64,000 nucleotides of DNA from Dryococelus australis (GCA_029891345.1 CM057002.1:17916295-17980294), one strand, 5' to 3'. Counted from the first letter of the stretch, positions 45,385 to 57,976 are shown. Numbers and translations: made by a program. Notes: generated by a model not told the origin, from the sequence alone.

Positions 45385-45390
45385 TTTATT
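45385..45390 (-). promoter_or_regulatory. Candidate polyadenylation signal of the BAZ2-like gene
   Basis: AATAAA on the minus strand, the first such hexamer I find after the stop codon at 45768. It would give a 3' untranslated region of about 380 nt. No downstream GU-rich element was assessed, so this is a candidate only. Confidence 0.3.
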
Positions 45391-45767
45391 TCATAAATCA
45401 CTGAAAACATTTCTTTGCTCAGAGTGAAGAATCAATGATGTCACTCATTTTAACTAATAACAATCCAGTAAGAAAATGATAAACATCTTTAAATAATTTT
45501 TTCATATATGTTTGACTATCTATTTAACATTGCTGTAGTAATGGAAAACTTAAATTTTCCACTCGCATAGTTATGTGCATTCAATTCAAGCAAATAAACT
45601 GGGGAAAAAAAAAAAAGTATAATTTTTTTTTTTAAAACACATAATGAAGAACGATGATAATTTAATTTTGATGTCAAAGGAAAATGCATGGGAACATGAA
45701 CTTTCAACAACCAGAGCGTTGCACAAACATAAAAAAAGTGGCTAATATGACTGTGCTTAACAACATG

Positions 45768-45942
45768 TTATGGTGGTGTAGTAGGCTTCGGGTGGCCACC
45801 ATTCACTTCACTCCACCGTGTCTCGAAAAACATTCTCATATTGTGGCCGGCCTTTCCAACAGGAGAGTCATCTTCGTTGAATGTCTCGCAGTTGTTGAAA
45901 ATGAGACGGACATCTGCACAGAACTCCTCACGAGACTTGTAC
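45768..45942 (-). CDS. BAZ2-like bromodomain protein, last exon
   Basis: Second half of a bromodomain, the acetyl-lysine reader module of chromatin remodelling subunits. The exon starts after a good acceptor (pyrimidines then TTTCAG at 45943-45950) and encodes YKSREEFCADVRLIFNNCE, then TFNEDDSPVGKAGHNMR, then MFFETRW and a short tail to TAA at 45768. The FNEDDSPVGKAGH run is characteristic of BAZ2A/BAZ2B and insect toutatis, and its Asn is the acetyl-lysine-binding residue of the family. The first codon joins the upstream exon in phase (AT plus G gives Met). Known members form the NoRC-type remodeller with ISWI. That role here is an inference from family membership. Confidence 0.88.
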
Positions 45943-46829
45943 CTGAAACACATCACACACACAGCATATTTCACATGCCACCAGTTACAAACAATCTATC
46001 CATAAACACCATAATTCAAAACACAACAAAGTGCACAGTATACACAAAGTATAGAGCATACACAGGGATGGGTTATATCCTATTTTAGGTTGGATTTCAG
46101 TACACTGTCACAAAATAATTTCAGGTTTTGAAAAACTACAGTATTTCCACAATTACAAGCCACAAATTTTTTTACAAAATTTTAGCCTAGAAACAGGGAT
46201 GCGGCCTGCATTGAAGGAAAATTTACCTTCAGTGTTAATAAATGTAATAAAACAAAATACTATGAAACTACAAACTTTAAGGAACAATATATTTTTTTTT
46301 TTATTTAACGAAAATTGCGGCAAACGACAGATATTAACGAAAGGAATTTCACAAAGAAGACATCATGGCTAGTCAAGTTTGTGAGGGAGAAAAGCGATGT
46401 AGTGCAACGAGTCGTGGTGTAAAATAATTACCGAACAGATTCCGACCAAATGACAATATGTTGTTTCGGCATAAATATATTATAGTTTGAAAGTTGTTCC
46501 GAGCCAAAGTTTTACTATACAGAATCACAAACTACATTCATTCAAACCACTTGGCCATTTCATTGATTATCGGACAGTATTATTAGTACACATGACAGCA
46601 GTATTATGCCTTAAATAATAAATGAACTGGCTTTATTTTGCATTATTAAATTTGGGATGAAATAACTTTAAAACACCAGGTTTATACATACATGAGGAGT
46701 AATTTAGTAAATAAATAAATGTGTTACCTGGCCTTTGTGGCCGCCATTTCGTGTTCACCTGAGGCCCGACTAAATCTCATGTTAACAAAATTTTATTACT
46801 ATATGAATGATGTGACAGTATCTGATGAA

Positions 46830-47030
46830 ATTATATACAAAGATACAATAAGATAGGCACATGGTGATGAAATAACAATTTTGCCTTAAATAAACAGGAC
46901 AGAATTAAATAATTAAAAAATATAACCATCCATGGCTGCATACCCAGGCCAATCGCTCAAACTAAACAGTGCTATAAAAACAAATACTAACCAGACTCTG
47001 ATGTAACCATTCAGACATACACCTCTCTTT
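46830..47030 (+). repeat. Diverged direct repeat, left copy
   Basis: Aligns with 49505-49680: TAAGATAGGCACATGGTGAT here against TAAGATGGGCAAATGGTGAT there, then ATAACCATCCATGGCTGCA against ATAACCATGTCCTGGCTAC, then an AGTGCTATAAAA-like end in both. Identity is about 65-80 per cent by eye. The copies are 2.7 kb apart and could be old LTRs or a segmental duplication. Confidence 0.4.
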
Positions 47031-47084
47031 AATTAGGTATCTAGCACTTAGTTAGGGGCGAGGAATGAAACTTCATTAACCAAA

Positions 47085-47892
47085 TCAACCTATGATAGAA
47101 TGGCACGTAGCAGTCACCCTGATACCACGGGAGGTCGACCACAAGTCCTCTAAAATGTCCTGGCTTAGGTGGGGTTTCCCACATCGTGAAGATTTATTGG
47201 TTGGGTAATTTGGAGGGGTGTTTGTTCCTGCCTGGAGACTGGGGAGTTCAACCCCTACCCTACAACCAATTTCAAACTCATTGTGATAAGTTGACCTGCA
47301 TTTAATGTGAGAGGTGGACTTCAATATTTGTGGGGCCAGTGTCGGGAGTAACGTACCCGAGAAGTCAAGACCGTTTAGGCAGGATTCCTGAGTACAGCGT
47401 AAGTCGGGTAGGTTTCCTCGGACAAAATCAAGTGCTACTGGGGTTACAACTCTCCTACGCTTTACCTGGTGATTGCTCAGCAGCGGCATGCTGCTCCTTA
47501 CTGGCTGACTTGTAGAGGGAGTCGACGGCAGAACAGCGGCCAATGCCAGCTGCGGGGTAGTGGTGCTGGAACTGTCAGGTTGCTCGAGGTAGATGTGGAG
47601 GGATTGCTGCATATGTATCGGAAAGTATGATAGGGTCAAAGCCAATGAGTGTGTGGTCAAAATGTAATATATATAAATGCGCTAACCCTGGGCAGTCTGT
47701 GTCTCTTGTAGGAGGTATGAACAAAGGATTTTCCTCCTCTATCGGCAGAGTGGACAAGTTCAGTATGAGTATATAGTGCTTCAGTTGTTTAAGAATTAAG
47801 TTTAGTTTATAATTACGCCCTCCTTTAGTATACGGCATGAGGCCAGAAAAAAACAGAATTAAGGTGCAGCCGGTGATGGTATACGCCCTCAT
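47085..47892 (-). other. Unrecognised minus-strand open frames in the intron
   Basis: Two overlapping frames, 47085-47660 (191 codons) and 47575-47892 (105 codons, starting MRAYTITGCTLILFFSGLM, which looks like a signal peptide or membrane segment). Both lie between the direct repeats at 46830 and 49505 and on one strand, so they might be the 3' end of a decayed retroelement. No domain recognised, and chance open frames are equally possible. Confidence 0.25.
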
Positions 47893-49504
47893 TGTGTACT
47901 TCTAGACCAACTATGTTTGCAATGTGCAATCTTACTCTGGTGCTCCGTGTCCAGCAAAAAAACGGTGGTGGATGAACTATCAGCCGTCGCCAGCAGTGAA
48001 ACCGAGCTTCAGATTTAACACATTCACTTTAGTAGGTCTAGGCGAGTTTCTACCGTGGGTCAAGTGGGAAAAACAGTCAGCTCACCAACCTGGCCGTTCT
48101 CCAGCGGTGGCGGAGTAAGAGACTATTCGAAACACTCAATTCCATAGGCAGAATGTGTTCCTAGTGTTTTGGGCGCTCCTGAAGATTTACCAGCAAGATA
48201 CACAATATTTTGCCAGCAGATCTCGGTTGCTTCTTAAGGTGTGGTGTAATTGCCTTTGTGAGTTAACATGCCACAACTGTCTTTACCCCAATGCAAACTA
48301 AGTACTCTGGAATCAAAAGTTTAAAGGTCTAATAAACAGGGTTCACCAAAGCTAAAATAAGCAGAACTTCAACCATTTATATTTTTCATAAATCATTCGT
48401 TTTATTAAACATGAAATGGAAAACCCATGCCTCCACACACTACTAAACTGAAAAAGACCAAAATTAAAATTTGATTTAAAAATTACAATTTTAATTTTGC
48501 GGAAATTGAAATTAAGCCAGGTGAAGGCAATCTGGTAATGAAATAAAATGATGAAAATAAATGTTTTCTGGTAAAGGATAATTAAATTAAAGTTAGCAAC
48601 AATTAATTAATCATTTCTGAATCCGAAGAGAAAGACCTGAAGGGATCTAATTTCAATAGGGGTTCTTCACCAAAGGGGTGAAGTAGGCTTGGCTAAGGCC
48701 TTAACAGGCACCCATAAGGGGGCACTGTCACAGTGACCTACTGTTATCTGGGTGGTAAAGTGGAAGGAAGAGGTTGAGGAGTGGTATGGGACGATGTCAG
48801 CAGAACCCTCTGGTAGGCGTTGATGGCCCCTCAGGAGCGGCTGGTTGAGGCTGAATATGTTGAAGGTCTCTGGAAGGCGGTGGTCCTCCAGAGCTGTTAG
48901 AGTCGTCAATGGCCACTGGTTCTTCTGCGGTCACCGGCGCGGGTGACGGACACTGCCCTTGGCCAATACCCTCTGCTTTTGCAGCAGTGAGAAATGTAGC
49001 ACACCGCCCTGAGGCCTGCGCTGGAACTCCTATTTATAATAATTTTTGCAGTTTGATGGCTCTCCAAAGAGTGCAGGGGGAAACAACCCCATTCCTAGGG
49101 AGTTGAGAGCTCTGACGTCACACATAGGTGCCTGGATCCTTAACTGTACGGCATAGAGGAAATGACATATCTTAAACACTGCGTTTGGTGAGGTTGTGAC
49201 TCTCTGTTAGGATATGTGCCGCCCTCCAGCGAAATGATGTTGATATAACGCAACCATCCTTAAGGGAGCCGCTAACTTGTAGACAGTACAATCTTCAGAG
49301 AGGGGTGTTGACATAACTTCTAGGCGAGATGCAGTGAACAGTAAAAGCTGAGAACGTGTCTTAAATGTCTGAATAGCACGTGTCCCACCTCCACTACTGT
49401 TTTAGTTGAGATTTGACTTGCCCATAAGAATTAATATGTTTCAAGATGGGGCAAAGTCCTTTGGAAGCGTGTGCTCATCAGTATCGCAGGAATACATCAT
49501 GTGT
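47893..49504. other. Unassigned intronic DNA with a GC-richer block
   Basis: 48640-49140 is GC-richer, with a minus-strand TATA-like TATTATAAATAGGA at about 49030. It could be a decayed LTR. The remainder is AT-rich. No domain recognised. Confidence 0.35.
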
Positions 49505-49690
49505 CACTATATACGAAGAAACTGTAAGATGGGCAAATGGTGATTAAATTATAACAACCTCAACACACAATTAAACAACACTGAAATAAAGATTTCAAAT
49601 TATAACCATGTCCTGGCTACACAGAACCCCTGTCCTTCAAACTTACGAGTGTTATATAAAATTTGACAGAACTAAACGTAACTTCATATA
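49505..49690 (+). repeat. Diverged direct repeat, right copy
   Basis: Partner of 46830-47030, in the same orientation, with the shared blocks described there. Confidence 0.4.
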
Positions 49691-52363
49691 AAGAAAGTAT
49701 ATGATACGTACTATATCATAAAAGAATAACACCGCCTAAATATTCTTTATGAATTATAATTTAAGTGATGTAATGCGACTTTAGACTAACAAATTGTTGT
49801 GTGTACCAGGTAGGTAATCATGAGGTTTATAGTGTACTGTAATTTTACGCTTATGTGCATAATTATGTGGAATAAAATCTCTAACATCGCCTAACTTTTA
49901 TTTTAAAGGATTATAACACAAATTGCCCTCCCCCCCTTCCCAAAAATTTGGTTTTCTGGTTTTCTGAAATAAGCATAATCATGGAAATATGGTATTGTTT
50001 CAGAGTCATTTTCTCAACGTAATTATATCCACCCAGGGATAGTACACAAAAAAATCCAATGTTACCTCAGTCATCCACACCCAGGCACACCTACTGTCTT
50101 AAGAGCCCTGAAGTTGCCTGGTTCCAGACAGCATGCAAGTCTGATTTGGGATGTTGGTTGCATCCTGCCCCTTAAGGACAACTCTCTAGGCAGGGATAGC
50201 GAACATGCAGCCTGGCCACGTAGCAGGGATAGCAAGCTCTTGCTCCTATACTGCTCTCACCCCTTCTTTCGTACCAGGACTGACAGGTATAAATTAGTGT
50301 AGCTCAACCCACTTGAAGCAGTTATTTTCTGCTGTCTCATGCTGTCCAAATGACTGTCTGCCTGTTCTCACCTGATATCGTCATCTACACGACCTTACAC
50401 CGCATGCTGTGCTTCAGTTATCCCCTACAAAGTTCAATCTTACTATCTTTTAGGGAGTCTGACTTGCTGTACTGGCACAATTGCACAGGCCACCTAGCTG
50501 TCTATCTATAGGAATCGCTCTTTCCTTTCAGATGCCCTGGGCGCTGGCTAGTATATGTGCATTTATTAAAAAACACACATACTCAACTTATTCAGCTTTT
50601 ATCTTGCAGCTCAACTTTGCTCCCTCAACATTCCGCCACCTCCTCAAATTTGGGCAACTGTTTCCCTACAGTCCTTCAGGCTTACACTCAGCTATACACA
50701 GGGAATTACTCTCTTCCTCAGTCCGGGTCTCTGGATACTAGTGATCTGGGCACCACCGTGAGGTGGAGGGACACACTCCTCTGGGAAGTTGTCCAAAGCC
50801 CGGGCACCAGCACCAGAGGGGCTCTGGCTCTGCGGAAGGCCTGCTCTCTCCTCTAAACCAACTTCAGACACCATTTCCATTATTACACATTTCCCATTAC
50901 TGTCTGGGCCTATGTGTGAGTTAACACCTTCTCCCCCATATCCCATCTCAGAGCTGAGATCATAAAAGCTGTGAAAATAGAAATTGCTTATGCTCAAGAG
51001 AGCTGTGGAGCAAGGTGCCGGTGGCCAATGGGTGCATACAGAGTTACGAGAGGAAACTGCACAGCAACAAGACCATGACAGCAGCACATGGCCATCCTTT
51101 CCAGTTCTACACCAGGATACAGTGAACCATGACTCAGCCTTTGCTCGCCTCTGCTACTTCCTGACTTGAGCATCACATAACCAAACGCCTGCAGAGAGCT
51201 ACCCGCCATTAAACTCCCCGGCCCCAAGGGAAGGAGTAGCTTCTAACCACTACCAGTCACCAGGTTGCATGTTTGAATATTACAGTCAAATATTCAATGT
51301 TTCCAAATTTTCAAGTCAAAAGACAGTAACGATATTGTCTGCTTTGCTTTGACACTTGTTCCTACAAAGCTCAGGAACTGTATAAGATATCTCAGCATTA
51401 GACAGCAGTAAACAAAGTCAATCCTCATTCCTAACTGCCCACAATACCAAGAAGGTGTAAGAAGACGATGCACGACTTGAAACTGGTAAGCAGAGACAAA
51501 AGAGAAATTAACCCTCCTCCCTGGTGTCGTGGCTCAATTCCATACATGATTTACAGATGTGATGCTCTCGTTAGCACTCTTAGTATGTTTCAGAAATGTT
51601 TACTACATAACTTTCTGGGAACTGATTCACAATAAAGAGTTGTATACAGTATAACTCAAGTATGGGCAGTTAAGTCTCAATGGGAGGTCACCACCATACA
51701 TTGACATTTACCTGTTTAATGGACACGAAGAAACACCTTCATTAAGCTAACTATTCACAAACGTCCCACATGTAAAGTTTGATTCATGACGTCTTTTCAA
51801 CTTGATTATATCTACTTCTACTCACCAGTGCGAACCACCCAGCCACACACCCCAACAGAGTTTGATTGGCAGTACAATCTTCAAGACGCCACAAACTTGC
51901 ACTGTTTACCCATGGTAAAATACGCACTCTCATCTGCCTGAAGGCATTGTACTGTTCACTGGCCGAGCCACCGAGATGATGCTTCAAGGTCACCTAGTAC
52001 TATAGCACACAGAACTACTAGTATGAATTGCAGAGACACGCAGCAGCTGGAACTTCGGCTGGCCGGTAACATCACACGCCCAGAGGATCTAACGCCGCCG
52101 CCACCCTTGGAACGCAAGTCTGTCCTGTTCCTTCATTGCATTCATGGTGCCGAAGGAACCATCAGCTCTCACCTGGTCTTCACCGCACTTCTGGTACCAA
52201 AGCTCAGGTCATGAGATCCCTAACTATGCCTTCAAAGACATCTCTACATCTCGCAGTCATCTTCCAGAAGCTCCCCATCTTTCAGTCCCTTCAGGACAAA
52301 CAGCATAGTGTTGGTTAAAGTTGAGTTATTTTCATAACCACCTTGCCTAACTAGCCCCATTAC
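49691..52363. other. Unassigned intronic DNA
   Basis: 50100-51250 has balanced base composition and open frames on both strands (longest minus 50692-51087, 131 codons) that overlap and lack known domains. The rest is AT-rich. No RNA gene seen. Confidence 0.4.
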
Positions 52364-53410
52364 AGTCGACTCTCGATCTATCTTTATTCAGGGGAATGCC
52401 AAAATGTCCATACATCCAGGATTTCAGTAGATGCGGTTTCCGACATGTACATCAACAAAATACAACTTCTAACTTTATAAAACTTTATGTTGAGTATAGT
52501 AAGACATGTTCATTATCTGTGAATACAGTTTAGATAATAAACACAATAAAAATGGGAATTTTAGAAAAAGGATTCTTGTAAATAATACGTTAAAAAACAT
52601 TTTACCTTAACTTGTTTAAATAAAGAAAATATCTCAAAATACTGTATATAATTTATTTTAATAAGACACCACATGCAAGCTGACCTAAAACTTTCAAACC
52701 CTTTGAAAATGAAAATAATACGACACCTAATGCAAGTCAAATTTTGAATGTCCTGCGTGTACTTGTTTAGCTAAGAGGACACAGAGAAGTTATCTATCGG
52801 GTAGTGTGTTCACGGCGGCAGGTTGATGAAGAGGGGTGGCGATAGGAAAATTACCCCTCCACGCCGTTACTCTTCTTGTTGCCAAGTGCAGACACGTTGC
52901 GCCTGCAGCAAATGTTTGTCAAAGTAATTTATTATATTTTACTGCAAAGAAAACTTGTAATTTTCAGACATAAATGAATAAATAAGGCAATAACCGATTT
53001 CTTCACTGTCTTTTATAATTAATCATTCAACATCACGTCCTCTGATTTTTCATGTCATGTGTTACACCAACCCTATGGAAAAAAAAAAAGACATTAAATA
53101 ACAAAAGAAAACATATTTGCAAATAATAATTCGTCAATAAAATGTTTTGCGTAACATTTTCACGTGAAACCATTTGCTTTGAAATACAAGTGATGATAGG
53201 TGCAACTATTTTTAGCGACGCATAATCTTGATAAAATTACATACTCGTCAGGCACACTTCATTTGCTCTGCTGCTGGTGGGCAGTGTGTGGAAGGCACGC
53301 GAAGCGGGCGTGGCAGAGAGAGAGGATGTGATTTATCTTTTGCTCGACAACTTCCCCTCTCGATGGCATGGGAAGGGAGGAAGGCCGGTGCCCGGCTGAG
53401 AAAGACAGTC

Positions 53411-53441
53411 GGGGGGGGGGGGGGGGGGGAGAGAGAGAGAG
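53411..53441 (+). repeat. Poly-G and GA microsatellite
   Basis: A run of about 19 G followed by GA dinucleotides. It lies inside the Tigger-type complex. Confidence 0.95.
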
Positions 53442-53486
53442 GATGTTAGGTCGCCACGCTTGTTGCTATAGGTAACCACTTCCACT

Positions 53487-54012
53487 CTCGTCAGACATGT
53501 AGGGGAAGTAGCAGGCCAGACTCGCTCGTTGCACCATGCAGCAGTGTCAACAGACGTGTTGGGAAGACAAGACAGTGTGTCACAGAGCAGTTATAAACAG
53601 CGGTGTGCGTCACGTATTTTACATCCAATTACTATATGTTTGCATTAACAACCAGCTTAGAAATAATAGTTGCGAGAAATATTAGGTGAACGGACCCGAA
53701 ATATGCTTTGATCGACGCACCGATAAATGATACAAGCGGTTTATGTTAACATTATTTACATAAAGATTTCGCCGGTGCCAAAAAGAATAGTTGGTGGATG
53801 CGATTTAGCGATAACGATACATAGAGAGTCAACTGTAATGAGCGCTGTACATTATCTGTGAATAAAGTTTAGCTAATAAACACAATAAAAATGGGAATTT
53901 TGGGAAAAATATTATCGTAAAATAATACATTTAAAAAACATTTCATCTAAACTCGTCAGACATGTAAGGAGAAGTAGCAAGCCAGAATCACACGTCGCCA
54001 AGCCGCAGTGTA
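53487..54012 (+). repeat. Direct repeat inside the Tigger complex
   Basis: A segment of about 60 bp at 53487-53548 (CTCGTCAGACATGTAGGGGA then AGTAGCAGGCCAGA) recurs at 53953-54012 (ACTCGTCAGACATGTAAGGA then GAAGTAGCAAGCCAGA). The period is about 466 bp, which suggests an internal duplication linked to the nested ends. Confidence 0.7.
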
Positions 54013-54500
54013 GTAGAACACAGAAATAATAGCAAAATAGTTTTAATTATTTATATTACGAAAATTTACGGGAAAATTATTTCCTGCCCAACCTTATGGG
54101 AAAATATATTTCCCGAATTTCTCCCGAAAAGTTGGGATTCCAGCCCAGCTCTAACTATTTTCTTTATTTAAACGAGTTTAGTTGAAATGTTTTTAATGTA
54201 TTATTTACAATAATACTGTTTCTAAAATTCCCATTTTTATTGTGTTTATTAGCTGAACTGTATTCACAGATATTGTACAGCTCTTACTATACTCAACAAA
54301 ATTTATAAGATTAGAAGTTGTATTTTATTGATATACATGTCAGAAACCACATCTACTGAAATCCCGCATGTATGGGCATTTTTTGGCAGTCCCCTGAAAA
54401 ACGATAGATAGGGAGCCGACTGACACATTGATTTGCGATGCAATGTTAACAACAACACTCGCAAGTTTTACACTTGAATACTTTTTCATGAAAAATGCAT

Positions 54501-55117
54501 ATACCTTTTTTACTCCTGTATAGTACGCACCATGATATTTGCAACAAGTTCCAGACAAAAAAATTATTTTTAATAAAATTAAACCAAACATGGAACAAAT
54601 TATTCTTTTTCTCATTAATGTGTGGTGATTGTGACATGTTTGGAAAATACTTTAAATAACTTGGGTGCAAAAAACCAAAATAAAAAAAATCCCAGAAACC
54701 TCATGCGCCTACTTCCAGCTTTGTTTTTCTTTTTCCTCCTTTCTCCTTTTAGCAGTGACAGACTCCCTTTTTTTCCATGCTAGAATATCACACTACCCTT
54801 ACCTTATTTTTTTTAATCTCCCCCCCTCCCCATTAACATGGCTCACTAGCCTCTGCCATGGGAAACAAAGAGGGATGGAGGAATTATCGATGGAAAACTG
54901 AAGGGTCGCTGAGAGAGGAAGAGAGAGAATGGAGAGGAGTGATGTAAGAGCAAGAGATGACAAAACAGACAATCCAACCACTTCCCTCAACATCCCCGGA
55001 CAATTTATGGCTACCACACCCCCTTCCTCTTTTTTTTTAGTGTATAGCATGCACCCCAGACATTTTTTCCTATATTTTGGGGGAAAAAGGTGCGCTATAC
55101 ACGAGTAAATATGGTAT
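54501..55117. mobile_element. MITE with TATTTACTC-type ends
   Basis: About 617 bp. The left end ATACCTTTTTTACTCCTGTA, then TAGTACGCACC, matches the inverse of the right end, ATACCATATTTACTCGTGTA then TAGCGCACC. A TA flank on each side is compatible with a TA target duplication. The interior is C/T-rich with no coding frame. Confidence 0.65.
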
Positions 55118-55380
55118 GTATAAATGTAACTCTTAATATGGCCAGAAAGTTTGAGAAACCCTATTCACTACACTTTATCAATCACAATATTCAAGACATT
55201 TTAATTTCTTAGCTAGTAACTGCGACTGTTGTTAGTTGCGTTATGGATAGTACTTTGCTACATTGGCAGCTATTTCCTGTGCACGTGGTTTCAAAAGATG
55301 CAATTAAATACAGTTTTTACTACGTTAGTGTGTGAGTGTACAGGCAAAAATTAGAGTGGATTGTTTATTTGTGTTTTTTT

Positions 55381-56642
55381 AAGACTGAGCGTCGCTCGGA
55401 AAATTAAAGAAGTGAGGACACTTACGAGCGGTTAAAAATTATTGAGGAAGTGGAGAGAAATCTATGTGAAATACGTGGAGATGCTGCAAGGCATCTCTGC
55501 CGTCCAGTTTTAACACTTTGCACAATTTTATCCAAGAAGGAAGAAATTCGCTTGCAAGAACACAAATGTGGGTCCACAATCAAAAATCGCAAGTCTGGTT
55601 GAGAGCCTAGTTATAAGGAAGTGGAAAATGTTTTCTTCACGTGGTACCAGCAGGCCACAGCATCAAATATTCCCGTCTACGGAAATATTCTGAAAGAAAA
55701 AAGCAAGCAAATTGCCTTGAGGGTTGGGGTCAAAATTTTTACTACCTCTAGATATAAAGAGCACCATGGGTTAATAATTTGTAAGATATGCGGGGACAGT
55801 GCATCAGTGAACGATGAAATCAGTGACGATTGGCTTTGTAAACTTCCAAAAATTCTGGAAGGTTACAAACCAAAAGAAATTTATAACACAGATGAAACAG
55901 GACTCTTATAACTGCTTGCCCAATAAAACACGAGCAGTGTTTTGTGTGTAAACAGTGATAGCACCGAAAAATTGCAGCAGTTGGTAGTGGGGAAATCTCA
56001 AAACCCTTGGTGTTTCAAAAACATTCCATCTCTTCCTGTGAAATACCACTCCAACAAGAAAGCTTGGATGACTGCAGAAATTTTTACATCCTTCTTGCGC
56101 ACTTTGGACTGTAAAATGAGTGCTCGCTGCAGGAAGATAACATTATTTGTTGACAATTGTGCCACACATCCTAAAGGTATCACATTTCTGCAGAACGTCA
56201 AGGTAGTGTCCTATCCTCCTGACTGGACCATGAAGTGTCAACCCTTTGACATGGGTGTGATAAACTGCTTCAAGCAAGAGCACCAAAAGATGATAGTGAG
56301 AAAAGTTGTGGGGCTTCTTGACAACAGGAGCAATGATTCCACTGTGCAACTAAAACGCAAAGTCTTGCAAGTCATTCACTATAGTATGTGGCTACATCTC
56401 GGAAGAAAATCGCCCCTACAACAATTGTAAACTGCTTTGCTAAATGTGGAGCGCATAAAATGGCATCAAGTTCATTTGTTGAAGAAAATAATTATGGCGA
56501 GTTTGAGGAAGATTTCAAGAAAATTGGCTTTGACACTTATACAAGCTGTGACGAGCAAGTGCTCACCTGCGACATTCAAACAATTGATGCCTTGTGTGAG
56601 GCAACACAAGTAGGCGAGGCCAGTAGTAAGGCTGAGACATAG
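55381..56642 (+). pseudogene. Tigger/pogo-type DDE transposase pseudogene
   Basis: Encodes a pogo-group transposase (CENP-B-type DNA-binding part followed by a DDE_1 domain). N-terminal part from about 55423 (ERLKIIEEVE, then a TGA at 55600), then 55621 onward: VFFTWYQQATASNIPVYGN (helix-turn-helix region), IYNTDETGLL with the first catalytic Asp at 55891, stops at 55909 and 55924, LFVDNCATHP with the second Asp at 56152, and QPFDMGVINCFKQ with the third Asp at 56248. A frame change near 56395 leads to the C-terminal NCFAKCG region, ending at 56642. All three catalytic aspartates survive, but stops make it non-coding. It lies on the strand opposite to the host gene. Confidence 0.9.
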
Positions 56643-57299
56643 GATACTTCAACTGGGCAAGCAGAAAAGATGATGATATTGTTTCATTAAGTATTTTCTG
56701 CTCTGGAGATAATCAAGATATTCTTCCACATTTGCAATACAAGTGAGCATAACCAGGACACTTTGCTGTGAATGGAGGCTATGCTGCTTCGTCTAAGATC
56801 TGATGCAAGGCAAATTACAATTAAAGACTTTTTTAAAAAAACATATGTAATGGAATAAATGATTTTTTTGCATTTGCAGTGAGCATACTGTGGGTAGCTT
56901 TTTTTGTGACAGCTTAACAGTATTAGGAAATTACCAAGTATGTAATTGATCTAAAATGTTTCTCAATACTCAATTATTAGGGACTGGAAAATTTTGCTAA
57001 TTCATTTTAGGACAAGCTAGACTTCAAATGCCTGTACATTTCTGTTATGTTTACAACTGGATCACAGTTAATTAGACACACCCAGGTGAACTCTGAGCCA
57101 ATGACAGACCTACAATGAAACAACCACTGAATCCAGTGCTACCTGGTCAGGGTAAAACTGGTTATACACTGGGGCAACAGCCAATGAACAGAGAGCTGCA
57201 GCACAAAAATACATAGTATAGTATAGTCTGTGTAGTCTAGTCTGCAGATCGTTAAAATTATGAGATGTTCCTGTCCCTAACAATTACCCTCTTATAAAA

Positions 57300-57372
57300 G
57301 TTTTTCCTTTATACATGTATGGTCAGCACTTCTTGGTTCTCTCGAGAACTTTATAATGGGGCTCTACTGTAT
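57300..57372 (+). mobile_element. Right end of a Tigger-type element
   Basis: TCTCGAGAACTTTATAATGG followed by GGCTCTACTGTA at 57361-57372. Its inverse, TACAGTAGAGCCCCATTATA, is the classic Tigger TIR start. No matching left end was found in the window. It may belong to the transposase pseudogene upstream. Confidence 0.65.
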
Positions 57373-57454
57373 TATGAATGTTTTCTTTAATATGTATTCC
57401 CACTTGAATTGTTTTCTTTTAGTTAAACTTGACAAATACCTAACATAGGCCTAT

Positions 57455-57597
57455 CAGTTTGTTCAACATAAAGTTTAATGAGGTTGGGTTTTATTTTGGT
57501 TGACAAGCATTTCTAGTCCACATATATAGAATGTCCACATATGTAGAATTTTTATGCCAGTCCCCTGAAATTGTATGGATAGAGGTTCCACTGTACA
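57455..57597 (+). mobile_element. Second Tigger-type right end
   Basis: Homologous to the outer 130 bp of the arms at 52364 and 54426: GTTCAACATAAAGTTTA, CCAGTCCCCTGAAA, and the end GGATAGAGGTTCCACTGTA. It could be the far end of the element whose left end is at 52364, with the pieces between being later insertions. Confidence 0.55.
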
Positions 57598-57976
57598 ATT
57601 GTCAATATGCATTATAACAAAGGGTAAAGATGTATGCTGGTAATGGAAAAAATTTGAAATTGTTTTAATTTATATTAAACTGGATTTTAGTGCATAATTT
57701 GTAAATCTTACTGACATACATATATATAATAATGACAAAACTGCACAAAACACATTTTATTCTTATGTATAAAAATAATTACGTGTTTAATTGTCCAGCA
57801 CACAAATATGGTGCACTGTTTTCCATTGGTGCCTTTTCTGAACTAGAATATGCTTTGTTTGTACACTGTGGAATGGTCTGTAGTGGATATCCTGAAAGTA
57901 GAACTTTAGAAGTGCTTCAGAAAAGTCAGAATAACAGTGAACAGATTATAAGCTGTACACAGAAGGGTGAACTTAC

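Larger units (their letters stand above)
52364..54426. mobile_element. Tigger-type element with long inverted arms and nested pieces
   Basis: The left arm (52364-52635) starts TACAGTCGACTCTCGATCTA and the right arm (54158-54426) is its reverse complement over about 265 bp, ending with the inverse of CAGTCGGCTCCCTATCTATC. Shared arm blocks include AACACAATAAAAATGGGAAT and CAACTTCTAA-type stretches. Inside are an extra right-end-like sequence (ATAGAGAGTCAACTGTA at 53821-53837), followed by a partial left arm (53845-53960), so elements are nested or rearranged. The CAGT..TCT ends and TA target are those of the pogo/Tigger group. No transposase is inside. Confidence 0.7.
45943..57976 (-). other. 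12-kb terminal intron of the BAZ2-like gene
   Basis: Bounded by a donor CATGTAAGT at 57970-57980 and an acceptor TTTCAG at 45943-45948, read on the minus strand. It divides the bromodomain in two. The intron contains at least three Tigger-type segments, a TIR element and several unassigned GC-richer blocks. No other exon was recognised inside it. Confidence 0.8.

Noticed and set aside
50692..51087. 131-codon minus-strand open frame in the intron
   Set aside because: It overlaps equally long plus-strand frames and lacks a known domain. Base composition rather than selection probably explains it.
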